Source: Micromonospora tarapacensis | Lineage (GTDB): Bacteria; Actinomycetota; Actinomycetes; Mycobacteriales; Micromonosporaceae | DNA length: 64,000 bases | Reading direction: 5' to 3' | Assembly (NCBI RefSeq): GCF_019697375.1 | Contig: NZ_JAHCDI010000004.1 | Span: forward strand, 545,324-609,323 | Shown here: piece by piece, positions 1 to 8,464 of the stretch | How positions within the stretch are numbered: the first letter of the stretch is position 1 | Layout of the letters: each line of letters starts with the position of its first letter | Made by a program: the position numbers and the translations under genes | The notes under the pieces: generated by a model | What the model was told of the DNA's origin: nothing | Seen by the model: only the letters and a program-made list of their open reading frames with translations | The model's database searches: none

Positions 1-124
1 CGACCACGTGCTTCTCCCGGCGCAGCTGGTCCAGCCCGCCGGAGGACAGTCGTACCCGAGAAAGATCGTCGAGCCAGACCGCCACTCCCGCGGCGGAAAG
101 CTCGCCCAGCCTGTCGGTCGTCAT
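1..124 (-). CDS. tal: Transaldolase, N-terminal fragment (cut by window edge)
   Basis: Only the first 41 codons are inside the window; the gene continues past base 1. The translation begins [20 protein letters not shown] and runs into [19 protein letters not shown], which is the typical start of actinobacterial transaldolase. The enzyme moves a dihydroxyacetone unit between sedoheptulose-7-P and glyceraldehyde-3-P in the cytosolic non-oxidative pentose phosphate pathway. It lies 18 bases downstream of tkt on the same strand, so the two are almost certainly co-transcribed. The catalytic lysine lies outside the window. Confidence 0.93.
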   Translation of the reverse strand, partial: MTTDRLGELSAAGVAVWLDDLSRVRLSSGGLDQLRREKHVV

Positions 125-142
125 GTGCGCCAAACGCTCCCC

Positions 143-2281
143 TCAGTTGCCGGTCGTGAAACCGGTGATGTCGCCGACCCGGGTCAGCGCCGCGTGCGCG
201 GCGGCGACGATCCGGTCGGGCGTGAAGCCGAACTGCTCGAAGAGCACGGAGTGCGGGGCACTCGCGCCGTAGTGCTCCAGGCTGACGCTCTCGCCGCAGT
301 CGCCGACGATCCCGCGCCAGGACATCGCGATGCCCGCCTCCACGCTCACCCGGGCCTTTACCCCGCGCGGCAGCACCGACTCCCGGTACGCCTCGTCCTG
401 CTCGAAGAACCACTCCTGGCAGGGCATCGAGACGACCCGGGTGGGCGTGCCGTCGGCCTCCAGCCGCTCCCGGGCGGTCAGGCAGAGCTGCACCTCGGAA
501 CCGGTGCCGACAATGATCACCTGCGGCTTGCCGTTGGACGCCTCGGCCAGCACGTAGCCGCCCTTGGCGACCCCGCCGGCCCCGGCGAGCTGCGCGCGGT
601 CCAGCGTCGGCAGCGGCTGCCGGCTCAGCGCCAACGCGGTCGGCCGGTCGGTGTGCTCCAGCGCCTGCCGCCACGCCCACACGGTCTCGTTGGCGTCGGC
701 CGGGCGGACCACGTCCAGGCCGGGGATGGCCCGCAGCGCGCTCAGCTGCTCCACCGGCTGGTGGGTCGGGCCGTCCTCGCCGAGGCCGATGGAGTCGTGG
801 GTCCAGACGTAGACCACCGGCAGCTTCATCAGCGCGGCCAGTCGCACCGAGGGGCGCATGTAGTCGCTGAACACCAGGAAGGTGCCGCCGTACGGGCGGG
901 TGCCGCCGTGCAGGGCGATGCCGTTGAGGATCGCGCCCATGGCGTGCTCGCGGATGCCGAAGTGCAGCGTGCGGCCGTACTCGTGGCCGGGGAACTCCTT
1001 GGTGGCGTACTGGCTGGGGACGAAGGACGGCTCGCCCTTCATCGTGGTGTTGTTGCTCTCGGCCAGGTCGGCCGAGCCGCCCCACAGCTCCGGCAGCACC
1101 GGCGCGAGCGCGGCCAGCACCTTGCCGGAGGCGGCGCGGGTGGCGATGCCCTTGGCGTCGGCGGGGAACTCCGGCAACGCGTCGGTCCAACCCTCGGGCA
1201 GGATCCGACCGGCCAGCCGGTCGTAGAACGCCCGGCGTTCCGGGTGGGCCTTGGACCAGGAGTCGAAGGCGGTCGTCCAGGCCCGCTGCGCGGCCTCGCC
1301 CCGGCTCAGCGTGGCTCGGGTGTGGGCCAGGACCTCCTCGCTGACCTCGAACGAACCGGCCGGGTCGAAGCCGAGGATCTCCTTGGTGGCGGCCACCTCG
1401 TCGGCGCCCAACGCCGAGCCGTGGATCTTGCCGGTGTTCTGCTTGTTCGGTGCCGGCCAGCCGATGATGGTGCGTAGCGCGATGAACGAGGGGCGGCCGG
1501 TCTCGGCCCTGGCGGCCAGCAACGCGTGGTACAGCTCGTCGACGTTCTCGTGGTAGTCGCCCCGCTCGGCGTCCCCGCGCCGCCAGTCGACCGTCTGCAC
1601 GTGCCAGCCGTACGCGGCGTAGCGGGCCGCCACGTCCTCGCTCAACGCGATCCGGGTGTCGTCCTCGATCGAGATCTCGTTGTCGTCGTAGAGCACGCAG
1701 AGGTTGCCCAGCTGCTGGTGCGCGGCCAGGGCGCTGGCCTCGTGGCTGATGCCCTCCTCCATGTCACCGTCGGAGGCGATGCACCAGATGTGGTGGTCGA
1801 AGGCCGACTCGCCGGCCTCGGCCTCCGGGTCGAACAGGCCGCGTTCGCGTCGCGCCGCCATCGCCATGCCGACGGCGTTGCCCAGACCCTGACCGAGCGG
1901 GCCGGTGGTGGTCTCCACGCCGGGGGTGTGCCCGTGCTCGGGGTGACCAGGGGTGAGTGAGCCCCACTGCCGCAGCGCCTTCAGATCTCCCAGGTTGAGC
2001 GGGTATCCGGCGAGGAAGAGCTGGATGTAGAGGGTCAGGCTGGTGTGACCGGCGGAGAGCACGAAGCGGTCCCGTCCGGGCCAGTTCGGATCTGCCGGGT
2101 TGTGCCGCATGACCCGGTTGAACAGCAGGTACGCCGCGGGGGCGAGGCTCATCGCGGTGCCCGGGTGGCCATTGCCGGATTTCTCCACGGCATCCATGGC
2201 CAGCACGCGGACGGTGTCCACGGCACGGCGGTCGAGGTCGGACCAGTCAAGTGCGGGGTGCGCGGGTCGGTTGGCAGCCAC
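143..2281 (-). CDS. tkt: Transketolase
   Basis: Cytosolic thiamine-diphosphate and Mg2+ dependent enzyme that transfers two-carbon units between pentose phosphate pathway sugars. The 712-residue length is normal for the family. The first domain has SGNGHPGTAMSLAPAAYLLF and the ThDP/Mg motif DGDMEEGISHEA; the middle pyrimidine-binding domain has the catalytic-glutamate segment FGIREHAMGAILNG. I chose the GTG start at 2281 because the translation (MAANRPAHPALDWSDLD) matches relatives and an AGGAG ribosome site lies 11 bases upstream. It leads the tkt-tal operon and is divergent from ctaB. Confidence 0.97.
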   Translation of the reverse strand: MAANRPAHPALDWSDLDRRAVDTVRVLAMDAVEKSGNGHPGTAMSLAPAAYLLFNRVMRHNPADPNWPGRDRFVLSAGHTSLTLYIQLFLAGYPLNLGDLKALRQWGSLTPGHPEHGHTPGVETTTGPLGQGLGNAVGMAMAARRERGLFDPEAEAGESAFDHHIWCIASDGDMEEGISHEASALAAHQQLGNLCVLYDDNEISIEDDTRIALSEDVAARYAAYGWHVQTVDWRRGDAERGDYHENVDELYHALLAARAETGRPSFIALRTIIGWPAPNKQNTGKIHGSALGADEVAATKEILGFDPAGSFEVSEEVLAHTRATLSRGEAAQRAWTTAFDSWSKAHPERRAFYDRLAGRILPEGWTDALPEFPADAKGIATRAASGKVLAALAPVLPELWGGSADLAESNNTTMKGEPSFVPSQYATKEFPGHEYGRTLHFGIREHAMGAILNGIALHGGTRPYGGTFLVFSDYMRPSVRLAALMKLPVVYVWTHDSIGLGEDGPTHQPVEQLSALRAIPGLDVVRPADANETVWAWRQALEHTDRPTALALSRQPLPTLDRAQLAGAGGVAKGGYVLAEASNGKPQVIIVGTGSEVQLCLTARERLEADGTPTRVVSMPCQEWFFEQDEAYRESVLPRGVKARVSVEAGIAMSWRGIVGDCGESVSLEHYGASAPHSVLFEQFGFTPDRIVAAAHAALTRVGDITGFTTGN

Positions 2282-2583
2282 GGTGGTTTGTGCTCCTCGG
2301 CGAGATGGGCGGAACCCTCACTGGTGACCCTATCGAGCGTTCCTAAACGTGCGCCCGAGGATCTCAGCATGCTGGCCCGTACGTTTCCGGCCGGCGCACC
2401 GGTTCAGCCACCGCCGGCCGGACCCGGCTCGGCCGTGGCCGAGCCGCCGGTGTGCCGGCTCGCACCGTTGCCGGGTCGCCCGGGCAGCCAAAACGACAGC
2501 GCGTAGTGTGTGGGGCGGTGTGTGGACCCGACTCGGATCCCGCCGACCTGATCTCCCCTGCCGACGCCGGAAGGTGGCAATCC
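2282..2583. promoter_or_regulatory. Divergent tkt / ctaB intergenic promoter region
   Basis: 302 bases with no gene. Toward tkt (minus strand) there is a -10 type hexamer TAGGGT at 2332-2327 and an AGGAG ribosome site at 2297-2293. Toward ctaB (plus strand) there is TAGTGT at 2504-2509 and a GGAAGG ribosome site at 2569-2574. Neither has a convincing -35 box, so the promoter assignments are tentative. Confidence 0.4.
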
Positions 2584-3540
2584 GTGAGCATGATCACCGA
2601 GCGCCCCGTCAGTGGTCCTGCCGGGGATCCGCCGGTGCGCACGGCGCAGGGGAGCCCGGTCCGCCGCCGCGATCCGCGGGCGGTGGTGGCGGCGTACGTG
2701 GCGTTGACCAAGCCGCGGATCGTCGAGCTGCTGCTGGTGACCACGGTGCCGGCGATGATGCTCGCGCACGGCGGGATGCCCTCGCTGTGGCTGGTCGCGG
2801 TGGTGCTGGTCGGCGGCTCGCTCGCGGCGGGTGCGGCCAGCGTGCTCAACTGCTACATCGACCGCGACATCGACCAGTTGATGCGGCGGACGAAGCGGCG
2901 CCCGCTGCCGACGCACACCGTGACACCCCGTAACGCGCTGACCTTCGGCCTGGTGCTCGCGGCGATCTCGATCACCCTGATGGCGGCCTTCACCAACCTG
3001 CTCGCCACCGGGCTCACGCTGGCCGCGATCGTCTACTACGACGTCGTCTACACGCTGTGGCTCAAGCGCACGACGGCGGCGAACACCTTCTGGGGCGGCG
3101 CCTGTGGGGCCGCGCCGGTGCTGATCGGTTGGGCGGCGGTGACCGGCTCGCTGTCGCCGGTGGCGTGGGCGCTGTTCGGAGTGGTCTTCTTCTGGCAGAT
3201 GCCGCACTTCTATCCGCTGGCGATGAAGTACAAGGACGACTACGCCCGGGCCGGCATCCCGATGCTGCCCGTGGTGGCCTCGATCCGGCGGGTCAACGCC
3301 GAGATCGTGCTCTTCGCCTGGCTGACGGTGCTCACCTCGCTGGCCGTCTGGGCGCTCGGGCTGAGCCCGGTCTACGGCGTACCGACGCTGGTGGTGGGTG
3401 CGATCTTCCTGGTCGAGGCGCACCGGCTCGCGGCACGGGCCGCTCGGGGCGAGCCGGTCAAGCCGATGCGGCTGTTCCACTGGTCGACGACGTACCTGAC
3501 CATCGTCTTCGCCGCCGCCGCGCTCGACGCGCTGCTCTGA
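2584..3540 (+). CDS. ctaB: Protoheme IX farnesyltransferase (heme O synthase)
   Basis: Polytopic membrane prenyltransferase of the UbiA superfamily that attaches farnesyl diphosphate to heme B to give heme O, the precursor of heme A for aa3-type cytochrome oxidase. The 318 residues carry the prenyl-diphosphate/Mg2+ motif NCYIDRDID and the second family motif [15 protein letters not shown], with about nine hydrophobic helices. I use GTG at 2584 because GGAAGG lies nine bases upstream; an open frame continues further upstream but lacks a ribosome site. CtaA, the next enzyme of the pathway, is two genes downstream on the opposite strand. Confidence 0.96.
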   Translation: MSMITERPVSGPAGDPPVRTAQGSPVRRRDPRAVVAAYVALTKPRIVELLLVTTVPAMMLAHGGMPSLWLVAVVLVGGSLAAGAASVLNCYIDRDIDQLMRRTKRRPLPTHTVTPRNALTFGLVLAAISITLMAAFTNLLATGLTLAAIVYYDVVYTLWLKRTTAANTFWGGACGAAPVLIGWAAVTGSLSPVAWALFGVVFFWQMPHFYPLAMKYKDDYARAGIPMLPVVASIRRVNAEIVLFAWLTVLTSLAVWALGLSPVYGVPTLVVGAIFLVEAHRLAARAARGEPVKPMRLFHWSTTYLTIVFAAAALDALL

Positions 3541-3773
3541 TGGGGTAGACCGGGACCGATACGTTGTTGTCCGGTTTGTCGTCACATCTTCATGCACCGA
3601 GGGATGAGTCTCATCCGCTCGACGGTGGTCCGGTTGATGGCGTTCTGCCGTGTCGCTTCGCCAGCTTTCGTCCGGATAAATGCGCGCGAAACGCCTTTGG
3701 TCTTCCTTAAACCCGGGGGTAATCGGTATCACAAAAGGTTCACTGTTCTCGCACGTTCGAGTGCATGTCTGCT

Positions 3774-3787
3774 TAGGCTTCGCGTTA
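3774..3787 (+). promoter_or_regulatory. -10 element of a leaderless promoter
   Basis: TAGGCT at 3774-3779 is a good actinobacterial -10 box and its last base is eight bases before the ATG at 3787. Transcription would start at or next to the start codon. No Shine-Dalgarno sequence precedes the ATG. No clear -35 box is seen. Confidence 0.5.
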
Positions 3788-4122
3788 TGGAAGATGGTTC
3801 CGATACGACGCTGACGGCCGAACAGACCGCCGCCGCGCAGGCCCCCAACGGCCTCGTCGCGGGCATCAAGTCGTTCGCCGCCGGGCACGGTGGGGCGAAG
3901 GCGGTCATCGAGTACGTCGGCAAGCGCGGCGCACGCATCGTCCTCGTGGGTTCCGACGGCGTGTGGGGCGACCAGTTCGCCGAGGACACGGTGACGGCCC
4001 GGGAGGCCTGCGCGCAGGCCGGAGTGGCCGTGGAGAACGCCTGGGAGCGCGAACTGATGGACCAGATGCGGCCCAGCAACGACCTCTGGCGCTCGATGGC
4101 CCGCCGGACGATGGCGCGCTGA
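3787..4122 (+). CDS. Conserved hypothetical protein, 111 residues
   Basis: I do not recognise a named family. The protein is soluble, with no signal peptide or membrane helix. It has a disordered acidic N-terminus (about 1-20), then a small alpha/beta-like core with AKAVIEYVGKRGARIVLVGSDGVWGDQFAE, and a basic C-terminal helix (DLWRSMARRTMAR). The ATG start is supported by the TAGGCT -10 box just upstream, implying a leaderless message. It is followed after six bases by the ATP-grasp gene at 4129, so the two probably form one transcription unit between ctaB and ctaA. No function is proposed. Confidence 0.75.
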   Translation: MEDGSDTTLTAEQTAAAQAPNGLVAGIKSFAAGHGGAKAVIEYVGKRGARIVLVGSDGVWGDQFAEDTVTAREACAQAGVAVENAWERELMDQMRPSNDLWRSMARRTMAR

Positions 4123-4128
4123 GATAAA

Positions 4129-5073
4129 TTGACCGACCACCACCAGCCGACCCGGGGGAAACCCCGGGTCGCTCTCGTCACCTGTGCCCAACTGGCCGAT
4201 CTCGACCCGGACGACCGTCTCGTCGTCGCCCCGTTGGCCGCGCGCGGGATCGCCGCCGAACCCGTCGTCTGGGACGACCCGGCCGTCGACTGGACCGGAT
4301 ACGACCTGGCCGTGCTCCGTTCGCCCTGGGACTACATGTCCCGCCGCGACGAGTTCGTCGACTGGGCGGGCCGGGTGCCCCGATTGGTCAACCCGGCCGA
4401 CGTGGTGCGCTGGAACACCGACAAGCGCTACCTCGACGAGCTCTCCGCCGCCGGGGTGCCGACGGTGCCCACCGGCTGGGTGCTGCCCGGCGCGCCGTGG
4501 CAGCCGCCCGCCGACCGGGGCGAGTACGTCGTCAAGCCGGCCGTCAGCGCCGGTAGCCAGGACACCGGCCGTTATGACCTGGCCGACCCGCGGCACCGGG
4601 AGCTGGCGCTGGCCCACGTACGCCGGCTCGGCGCGGCCGGCCGGGTGGCCATGGTCCAGCCCTACCTGACCGCCGTCGACACCGTCGGTGAGACCGCGCT
4701 GCTCTTCGTCGCCGGCCCGGACGGCCTGGCCTTCAGCCACGCCATCCGCAAGGGTCCGATGCTGACCGGGCCGGACGAGGGTGTCGAAGGGCTCTACCGG
4801 GCCGAGGAGATCACCGCCCGGACGGCGCAGCCGGCACAGCTGGCAGTCGCGGCGCGGACCCTCGCGGCGGTGCCCGGTGGCCGGGACCGCCTGCTCTACG
4901 CCCGGGTGGACCTGATCCCCGGACCCGACGGCGCACCCGTGCTGGTGGAACTGGAGTTGACCGAGCCCTCGCTGTTCCTCGGGCACGCCGACGGCGCACC
5001 CGACCGCCTTGCCGACGCCGTCGTCACCCACCTGTCCCGCGGCGGCACATCCTGGTCGGGCAGCGAGTCGTGA
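4129..5073 (+). CDS. ATP-grasp domain protein (RimK / glutathione-synthetase-like)
   Basis: Predicted cytosolic ATP-dependent carboxylate-amine (or thiol) ligase of 314 residues; substrate unknown. Family features are an N-terminal pre-ATP-grasp domain, the nucleotide-binding lysine segment GEYVVKPAVSAGSQDTGRY (about 133-151), the MVQPYL strand, and the metal-binding end of the grasp fold, ARVDLIPGPDGAPVLVELEL (about 257-276). The start appears to be TTG at 4129, six bases after the preceding stop, with only a weak ribosome site, suggesting translational coupling. Its stop codon abuts the stop of ctaA on the other strand. The same fold occurs in D-cycloserine and peptide ligases, so the reaction cannot be named. 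Confidence 0.85.
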   Translation: MTDHHQPTRGKPRVALVTCAQLADLDPDDRLVVAPLAARGIAAEPVVWDDPAVDWTGYDLAVLRSPWDYMSRRDEFVDWAGRVPRLVNPADVVRWNTDKRYLDELSAAGVPTVPTGWVLPGAPWQPPADRGEYVVKPAVSAGSQDTGRYDLADPRHRELALAHVRRLGAAGRVAMVQPYLTAVDTVGETALLFVAGPDGLAFSHAIRKGPMLTGPDEGVEGLYRAEEITARTAQPAQLAVAARTLAAVPGGRDRLLYARVDLIPGPDGAPVLVELELTEPSLFLGHADGAPDRLADAVVTHLSRGGTSWSGSES

Positions 5074-6027
5074 TCAGGCAACGAGTGACGTGGCACGCTC
5101 TCCCGCCACGGCGGTGCCGGCCGGCGCGGCCGGTGCCGGGCGGCGTTCGCGGATCGACCAGAACACGGCCAGGGTGGCGAGCCAGACGAGGCAGGCACCG
5201 AGCATGTGCACGCCGACCAGCAGCGCCGGCAGGTTCGTGAAGTACTGCAGGAAGCCGATCACACCCTGGCCCAGTTCCACCAGCAGCAGCGTCAGCGCGG
5301 CTCGGACGGCGCGTGCGGGTGCGCCGACCGCGCGCAGGCCCAGCCAGAGGCCGACGGTCAGGCCGACGAGCAGGAAGACGAGGTCGGCGTGGATCTGGGA
5401 GATCGCCTGCGGGTCGAGGCCGTTGCGGACCGCGTCGGCGTCACCGGCATGCGGTCCACTGCCCGTCACCGCGACCCCGACGATGATCACCGCTGCGCTG
5501 GCCACCACGGTGGTCCAGGTCAGGGCCCGCAGCGCCGGCGGTACCAGGCCGACCTTCGGGCCGTCCGGCTCGCCCGTCCGGCGCCACAGGGCGTACGCGG
5601 CGAGCAGCAGCAGCATCGAGACCACGAAGTGGATGCCCACGATCGAGGGGTGTAGTTGGGTGCGGACGGTGATCCCGCCGATCACGGCCTGCGCCACGAT
5701 GCCGAGGACGACGGCCAGTGCGAGCGGCACCACACCGCGCCGACGCGGGCGGTGGGCCAGCGCGGCCAGCAGCGTGGCGCCCGCGATCAGCACCAGCACG
5801 AACGTGAGCAGGCGGTTGCCGAACTCGATCGCCCCGTGCACGCCCATCTCGGCGGTGGCGGTGTACGACCCGTCGGTGCACCGGGGCCAGGTGGGGCAGC
5901 CGAGGCCGGAGGCGGTCAGCCGGACCGCCCCGCCGGTGACGACGATCACCGCGTTCGCGACGATGTTGGCGTACGCCAGCCGGCGCAGCAGGGCGGTGGA
6001 GACCGGGAACCGGGCGGGTCGCTTCAC
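5074..6027 (-). CDS. ctaA: Heme A synthase (COX15/CtaA family)
   Basis: Membrane mono-oxygenase that converts heme O to heme A by oxidising the C8 methyl group. About eight transmembrane helices are visible. The family signature VVTGGAVRLTASGLGCPTWP carries the conserved cysteine; histidines sit in MGVHGAIEFGNRL, LHPSIVGIHF, QIHADL and LLVGVHMLGA, the first and last typical heme-ligand positions. I favour the GTG at 6027 (VKRPARFPVS, 317 residues) because a -10 box TAGGAT lies eight bases upstream; an in-frame GTG at 6057 and ATG at 6045 would add an unlikely MTTTMRRIRF leader. The gene ends head-on against the ATP-grasp gene with no spacer. Confidence 0.94.
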   Translation of the reverse strand: MKRPARFPVSTALLRRLAYANIVANAVIVVTGGAVRLTASGLGCPTWPRCTDGSYTATAEMGVHGAIEFGNRLLTFVLVLIAGATLLAALAHRPRRRGVVPLALAVVLGIVAQAVIGGITVRTQLHPSIVGIHFVVSMLLLLAAYALWRRTGEPDGPKVGLVPPALRALTWTTVVASAAVIIVGVAVTGSGPHAGDADAVRNGLDPQAISQIHADLVFLLVGLTVGLWLGLRAVGAPARAVRAALTLLLVELGQGVIGFLQYFTNLPALLVGVHMLGACLVWLATLAVFWSIRERRPAPAAPAGTAVAGERATSLVA

Positions 6028-6034
6028 GAAGCGA

Positions 6035-6050
6035 ATCCTACGCATCGTAG
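6035..6050 (-). promoter_or_regulatory. ctaA -10 box with overlapping inverted repeat
   Basis: On the minus strand TAGGAT (6040-6035) ends eight bases before the GTG at 6027, fitting a leaderless transcript. Overlapping it is CTACG-CAT-CGTAG (6038-6050), a perfect five-base inverted repeat that could be a repressor site. The regulator is unknown. Confidence 0.4.
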
Positions 6051-6107
6051 TTGTCACCGTTCGGGTGACTCCGCCGCCCCGGTGGCTCGGATCACCGCAC
6101 CCCGCGT

Positions 6108-6136
6108 TTGCAGGCCCTGGTTGAATTACGTAACGT
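6108..6136 (+). promoter_or_regulatory. suf operon promoter (-35 TTGCAG, 17-base spacer, -10 TAACGT)
   Basis: TTGCAG at 6108-6113, a 17-base spacer, then TAACGT at 6131-6136 form a near-consensus housekeeping promoter. The predicted start of transcription falls on the GTG at 6144, so sufR would be translated from a leaderless message. The palindrome TTACGTAA (6126-6133) overlaps the -10 box and is a candidate operator for SufR autoregulation. Confidence 0.65.
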
Positions 6137-6143
6137 GGGCGTT

Positions 6144-6947
6144 GTGAAAAAGGCGGCGGGGTTCACCGAGCACCAGCCGGCGGCCGGTACGGCTGCCGGG
6201 CGGTCGCTGCCGGCCACCCACGTCGGCCCGGTCCCGCCGGCCCCACCGGCCACCCAGGTCACGCCCGAGCTGTCAACCCGGGACCGGGTCGCCCAGCTGC
6301 TGCTGGAGTGCCGCGCCGCCACCGCCGCCCAGTTGGGCGACGCGCTGGGGCTCAGCCCGGCGGCGATCCGCCGGCACCTCGACGCGATGCTCGCCGACGG
6401 CGACGTCGTCGCCCGTGAGCAGACCGTACGCGGCCACCGCGGGCGGGGTCGACCGGCCAAGGTGTTCCTGCTGACCGACGCCGCCCGCAGCCGGTGCGGC
6501 ACCCATCACTACGACAACATGGCCACCGCCGCGCTGCGCTGGATCGCCCGCACCGGCGGCTCCCCGGCGGTGGAGAAGTTCGCCGCCGAGCAGGTGGCCG
6601 CCCTGGAGGCCCGCTGCCGGGCCGCGCTGGCCGACGCCGGCGACGATCCGATGGCCCGCGCCGAGGCACTCGCCGCGGCGCTGACCGCCGAGGGATACGC
6701 TGCCAGTGCGTCCACGATCGCTTCCGGCGGCCAGCTCTGCCAGCACCACTGCCCGGTGGCGCACGTGGCCGCCGAGTTCCCCCAGCTGTGCGAGGCCGAG
6801 ACCACGGTGATCTCCCGCCTGGTCGGCACCCACGTGCAGCGCCTGGCCACCATCGCGCACGGCGACGGGGTGTGCACCACGCACATTCCCGGTCCGCCCC
6901 GCGCCCAGTCCGGTATGACCGTCACCACTGTGAGGACAGATAGATGA
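6144..6947 (+). CDS. sufR: SufR-type iron-sulfur-responsive transcriptional repressor
   Basis: DNA-binding regulator of the SUF operon. After a Pro/Ala-rich N-terminus (about 1-45) there is a winged helix-turn-helix ([20 protein letters not shown], then [19 protein letters not shown]). The C-terminal half has the cysteine cluster expected for an Fe-S sensor: [11 protein letters not shown] and FPQLCEAE, with a further SRCGTHHY. The start is GTG at 6144; an in-frame TTG at 6108 is actually the -35 box. The stop overlaps the sufB start as ATGA, so regulator and target genes share one operon, consistent with feedback control by cluster status. In other bacteria holo-SufR represses suf. Confidence 0.92.
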   Translation: MKKAAGFTEHQPAAGTAAGRSLPATHVGPVPPAPPATQVTPELSTRDRVAQLLLECRAATAAQLGDALGLSPAAIRRHLDAMLADGDVVAREQTVRGHRGRGRPAKVFLLTDAARSRCGTHHYDNMATAALRWIARTGGSPAVEKFAAEQVAALEARCRAALADAGDDPMARAEALAAALTAEGYAASASTIASGGQLCQHHCPVAHVAAEFPQLCEAETTVISRLVGTHVQRLATIAHGDGVCTTHIPGPPRAQSGMTVTTVRTDR

Positions 6948-8374
6948 CCGAGCAGATCGTCCAGCCCCTGACCCAGGAGGAGCAGCTCGCCGCCCTGGGC
7001 AACTACGAGTACGGCTGGGCCGACTCCGACGTCGCCGGGGCGGTCGCCCAGCGCGGCCTCAACGAGGCGGTGGTGCGGGACATCTCGGCCAAGAAGAACG
7101 AGCCGGCCTGGATGCTCGACCTGCGCCTGAAGGGCCTGCGGCTGTTCGAGCGCAAGCCGATGCCGGCCTGGGGCGCCGACCTCACCGGGATCGACTTCGA
7201 CAACATCAAGTACTTCGTCCGCTCCACCGAGAAGCAGGCCGCCAGCTGGGAGGACCTGCCCGAGGACATCAAGAACACCTACGACAAGCTGGGCATCCCG
7301 GAGGCGGAGAAGCAGCGTCTCGTCGCCGGTGTCGCCGCCCAGTACGAGTCCGAGGTGGTCTACCACAAGATCCGTGAGGACCTTGAGGAGCAGGGCGTCC
7401 TCTTCCTGGACACGGACACCGCGCTCAGGGAGTACGAGGACGTCTTCAAGGAGTACTTCGGCACGGTCATTCCGGTCGGTGACAACAAGTTCGCCGCGCT
7501 GAACACGTCCGTCTGGTCCGGCGGCTCGTTCATCTACGTGCCGAAGGGCGTGCAGGTGGAGATCCCGCTGCAGGCGTACTTCCGGATCAACACGGAGAAC
7601 ATGGGCCAGTTCGAGCGGACGCTGATCGTCGTCGACGAGGGCGCGTACGTGCACTACGTCGAGGGCTGCACCGCACCCATCTACTCCTCGGACTCACTGC
7701 ACAGCGCCGTGGTGGAGATCGTCGTCAAGAAGAACGCCCGGTGCCGCTACACGACCATCCAGAACTGGTCGAACAACGTCTACAACCTGGTCACCAAGCG
7801 CGCCGTGTGCCACGAGGGCGCGACCATGGAGTGGATCGACGGCAACATCGGCTCCAAGGTGACCATGAAGTACCCGGCCGTGTACATGACCGGCGAGCAC
7901 GCCAAGGGCGAGGTGCTCTCGGTGGCCATGGCCGGCGAGGGGCAGCACCAGGACGCCGGCGCCAAGATGGTGCACGCGGCGCCGCACACCAGCAGCACCA
8001 TCGTGTCGAAGTCGATCGCCCGTGGTGGTGGCCGCACCTCGTACCGCGGTCTGGTGCAGGTGCTGGAGGGCTCCACCAACAGCCGGAGCACGGTCAAGTG
8101 CGACGCGCTGCTGGTCGACACCATCTCCCGCTCCGACACCTACCCCTACGTCGACATCCGTGAGGACGACGTGTCGATGGGGCACGAGGCCACCGTCTCC
8201 AAGGTCAGCGATGACCAGCTCTTCTACCTGATGAGCCGGGGCCTGAGTGAGGACGAGGCGATGGCGATGATCGTGCGCGGCTTCATCGAGCCGATCGCCA
8301 AGGAACTGCCCATGGAGTACGCCCTGGAGCTCAACCGCCTGATCGAGCTGCAGATGGAGGGCGCGGTCGGCTGA
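6944..8374 (+). CDS. sufB: Fe-S cluster assembly scaffold subunit SufB
   Basis: Core scaffold of the cytosolic SufBC2D complex on which Fe-S clusters are built. 476 residues, normal for SufB without an intein. Recognisable segments are [40 protein letters not shown], the beta-helix core [19 protein letters not shown], and the end [20 protein letters not shown]. The cysteine in EGCTAP and the conserved region around [17 protein letters not shown] are the usual sulfur-transfer and assembly positions. Its mycobacterial counterpart often carries an intein; none is present here. It starts within the sufR stop codon. Confidence 0.98.
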   Translation: MTEQIVQPLTQEEQLAALGNYEYGWADSDVAGAVAQRGLNEAVVRDISAKKNEPAWMLDLRLKGLRLFERKPMPAWGADLTGIDFDNIKYFVRSTEKQAASWEDLPEDIKNTYDKLGIPEAEKQRLVAGVAAQYESEVVYHKIREDLEEQGVLFLDTDTALREYEDVFKEYFGTVIPVGDNKFAALNTSVWSGGSFIYVPKGVQVEIPLQAYFRINTENMGQFERTLIVVDEGAYVHYVEGCTAPIYSSDSLHSAVVEIVVKKNARCRYTTIQNWSNNVYNLVTKRAVCHEGATMEWIDGNIGSKVTMKYPAVYMTGEHAKGEVLSVAMAGEGQHQDAGAKMVHAAPHTSSTIVSKSIARGGGRTSYRGLVQVLEGSTNSRSTVKCDALLVDTISRSDTYPYVDIREDDVSMGHEATVSKVSDDQLFYLMSRGLSEDEAMAMIVRGFIEPIAKELPMEYALELNRLIELQMEGAVG

Positions 8375-8464
8375 CGCCGTCCACGTCGCGGCGGGCCGTG
8401 CCCGGCCCTCCGGTCCGCCTCTGGTTCAACTGACACCGTCGTCGCAGACACAAGCAAGGAAGAG

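Noticed and set aside
8..1477. Long plus-strand open frame over tkt
   Set aside because: Antisense shadow of the conserved transketolase gene; no plausible protein features.
2404..5031. Very long open frame on the minus strand across ctaB, the small protein and the ATP-grasp gene
   Set aside because: Low-complexity Arg/Gly/His-rich translation with no family motifs, antisense to clearly conserved genes; a by-product of high GC.
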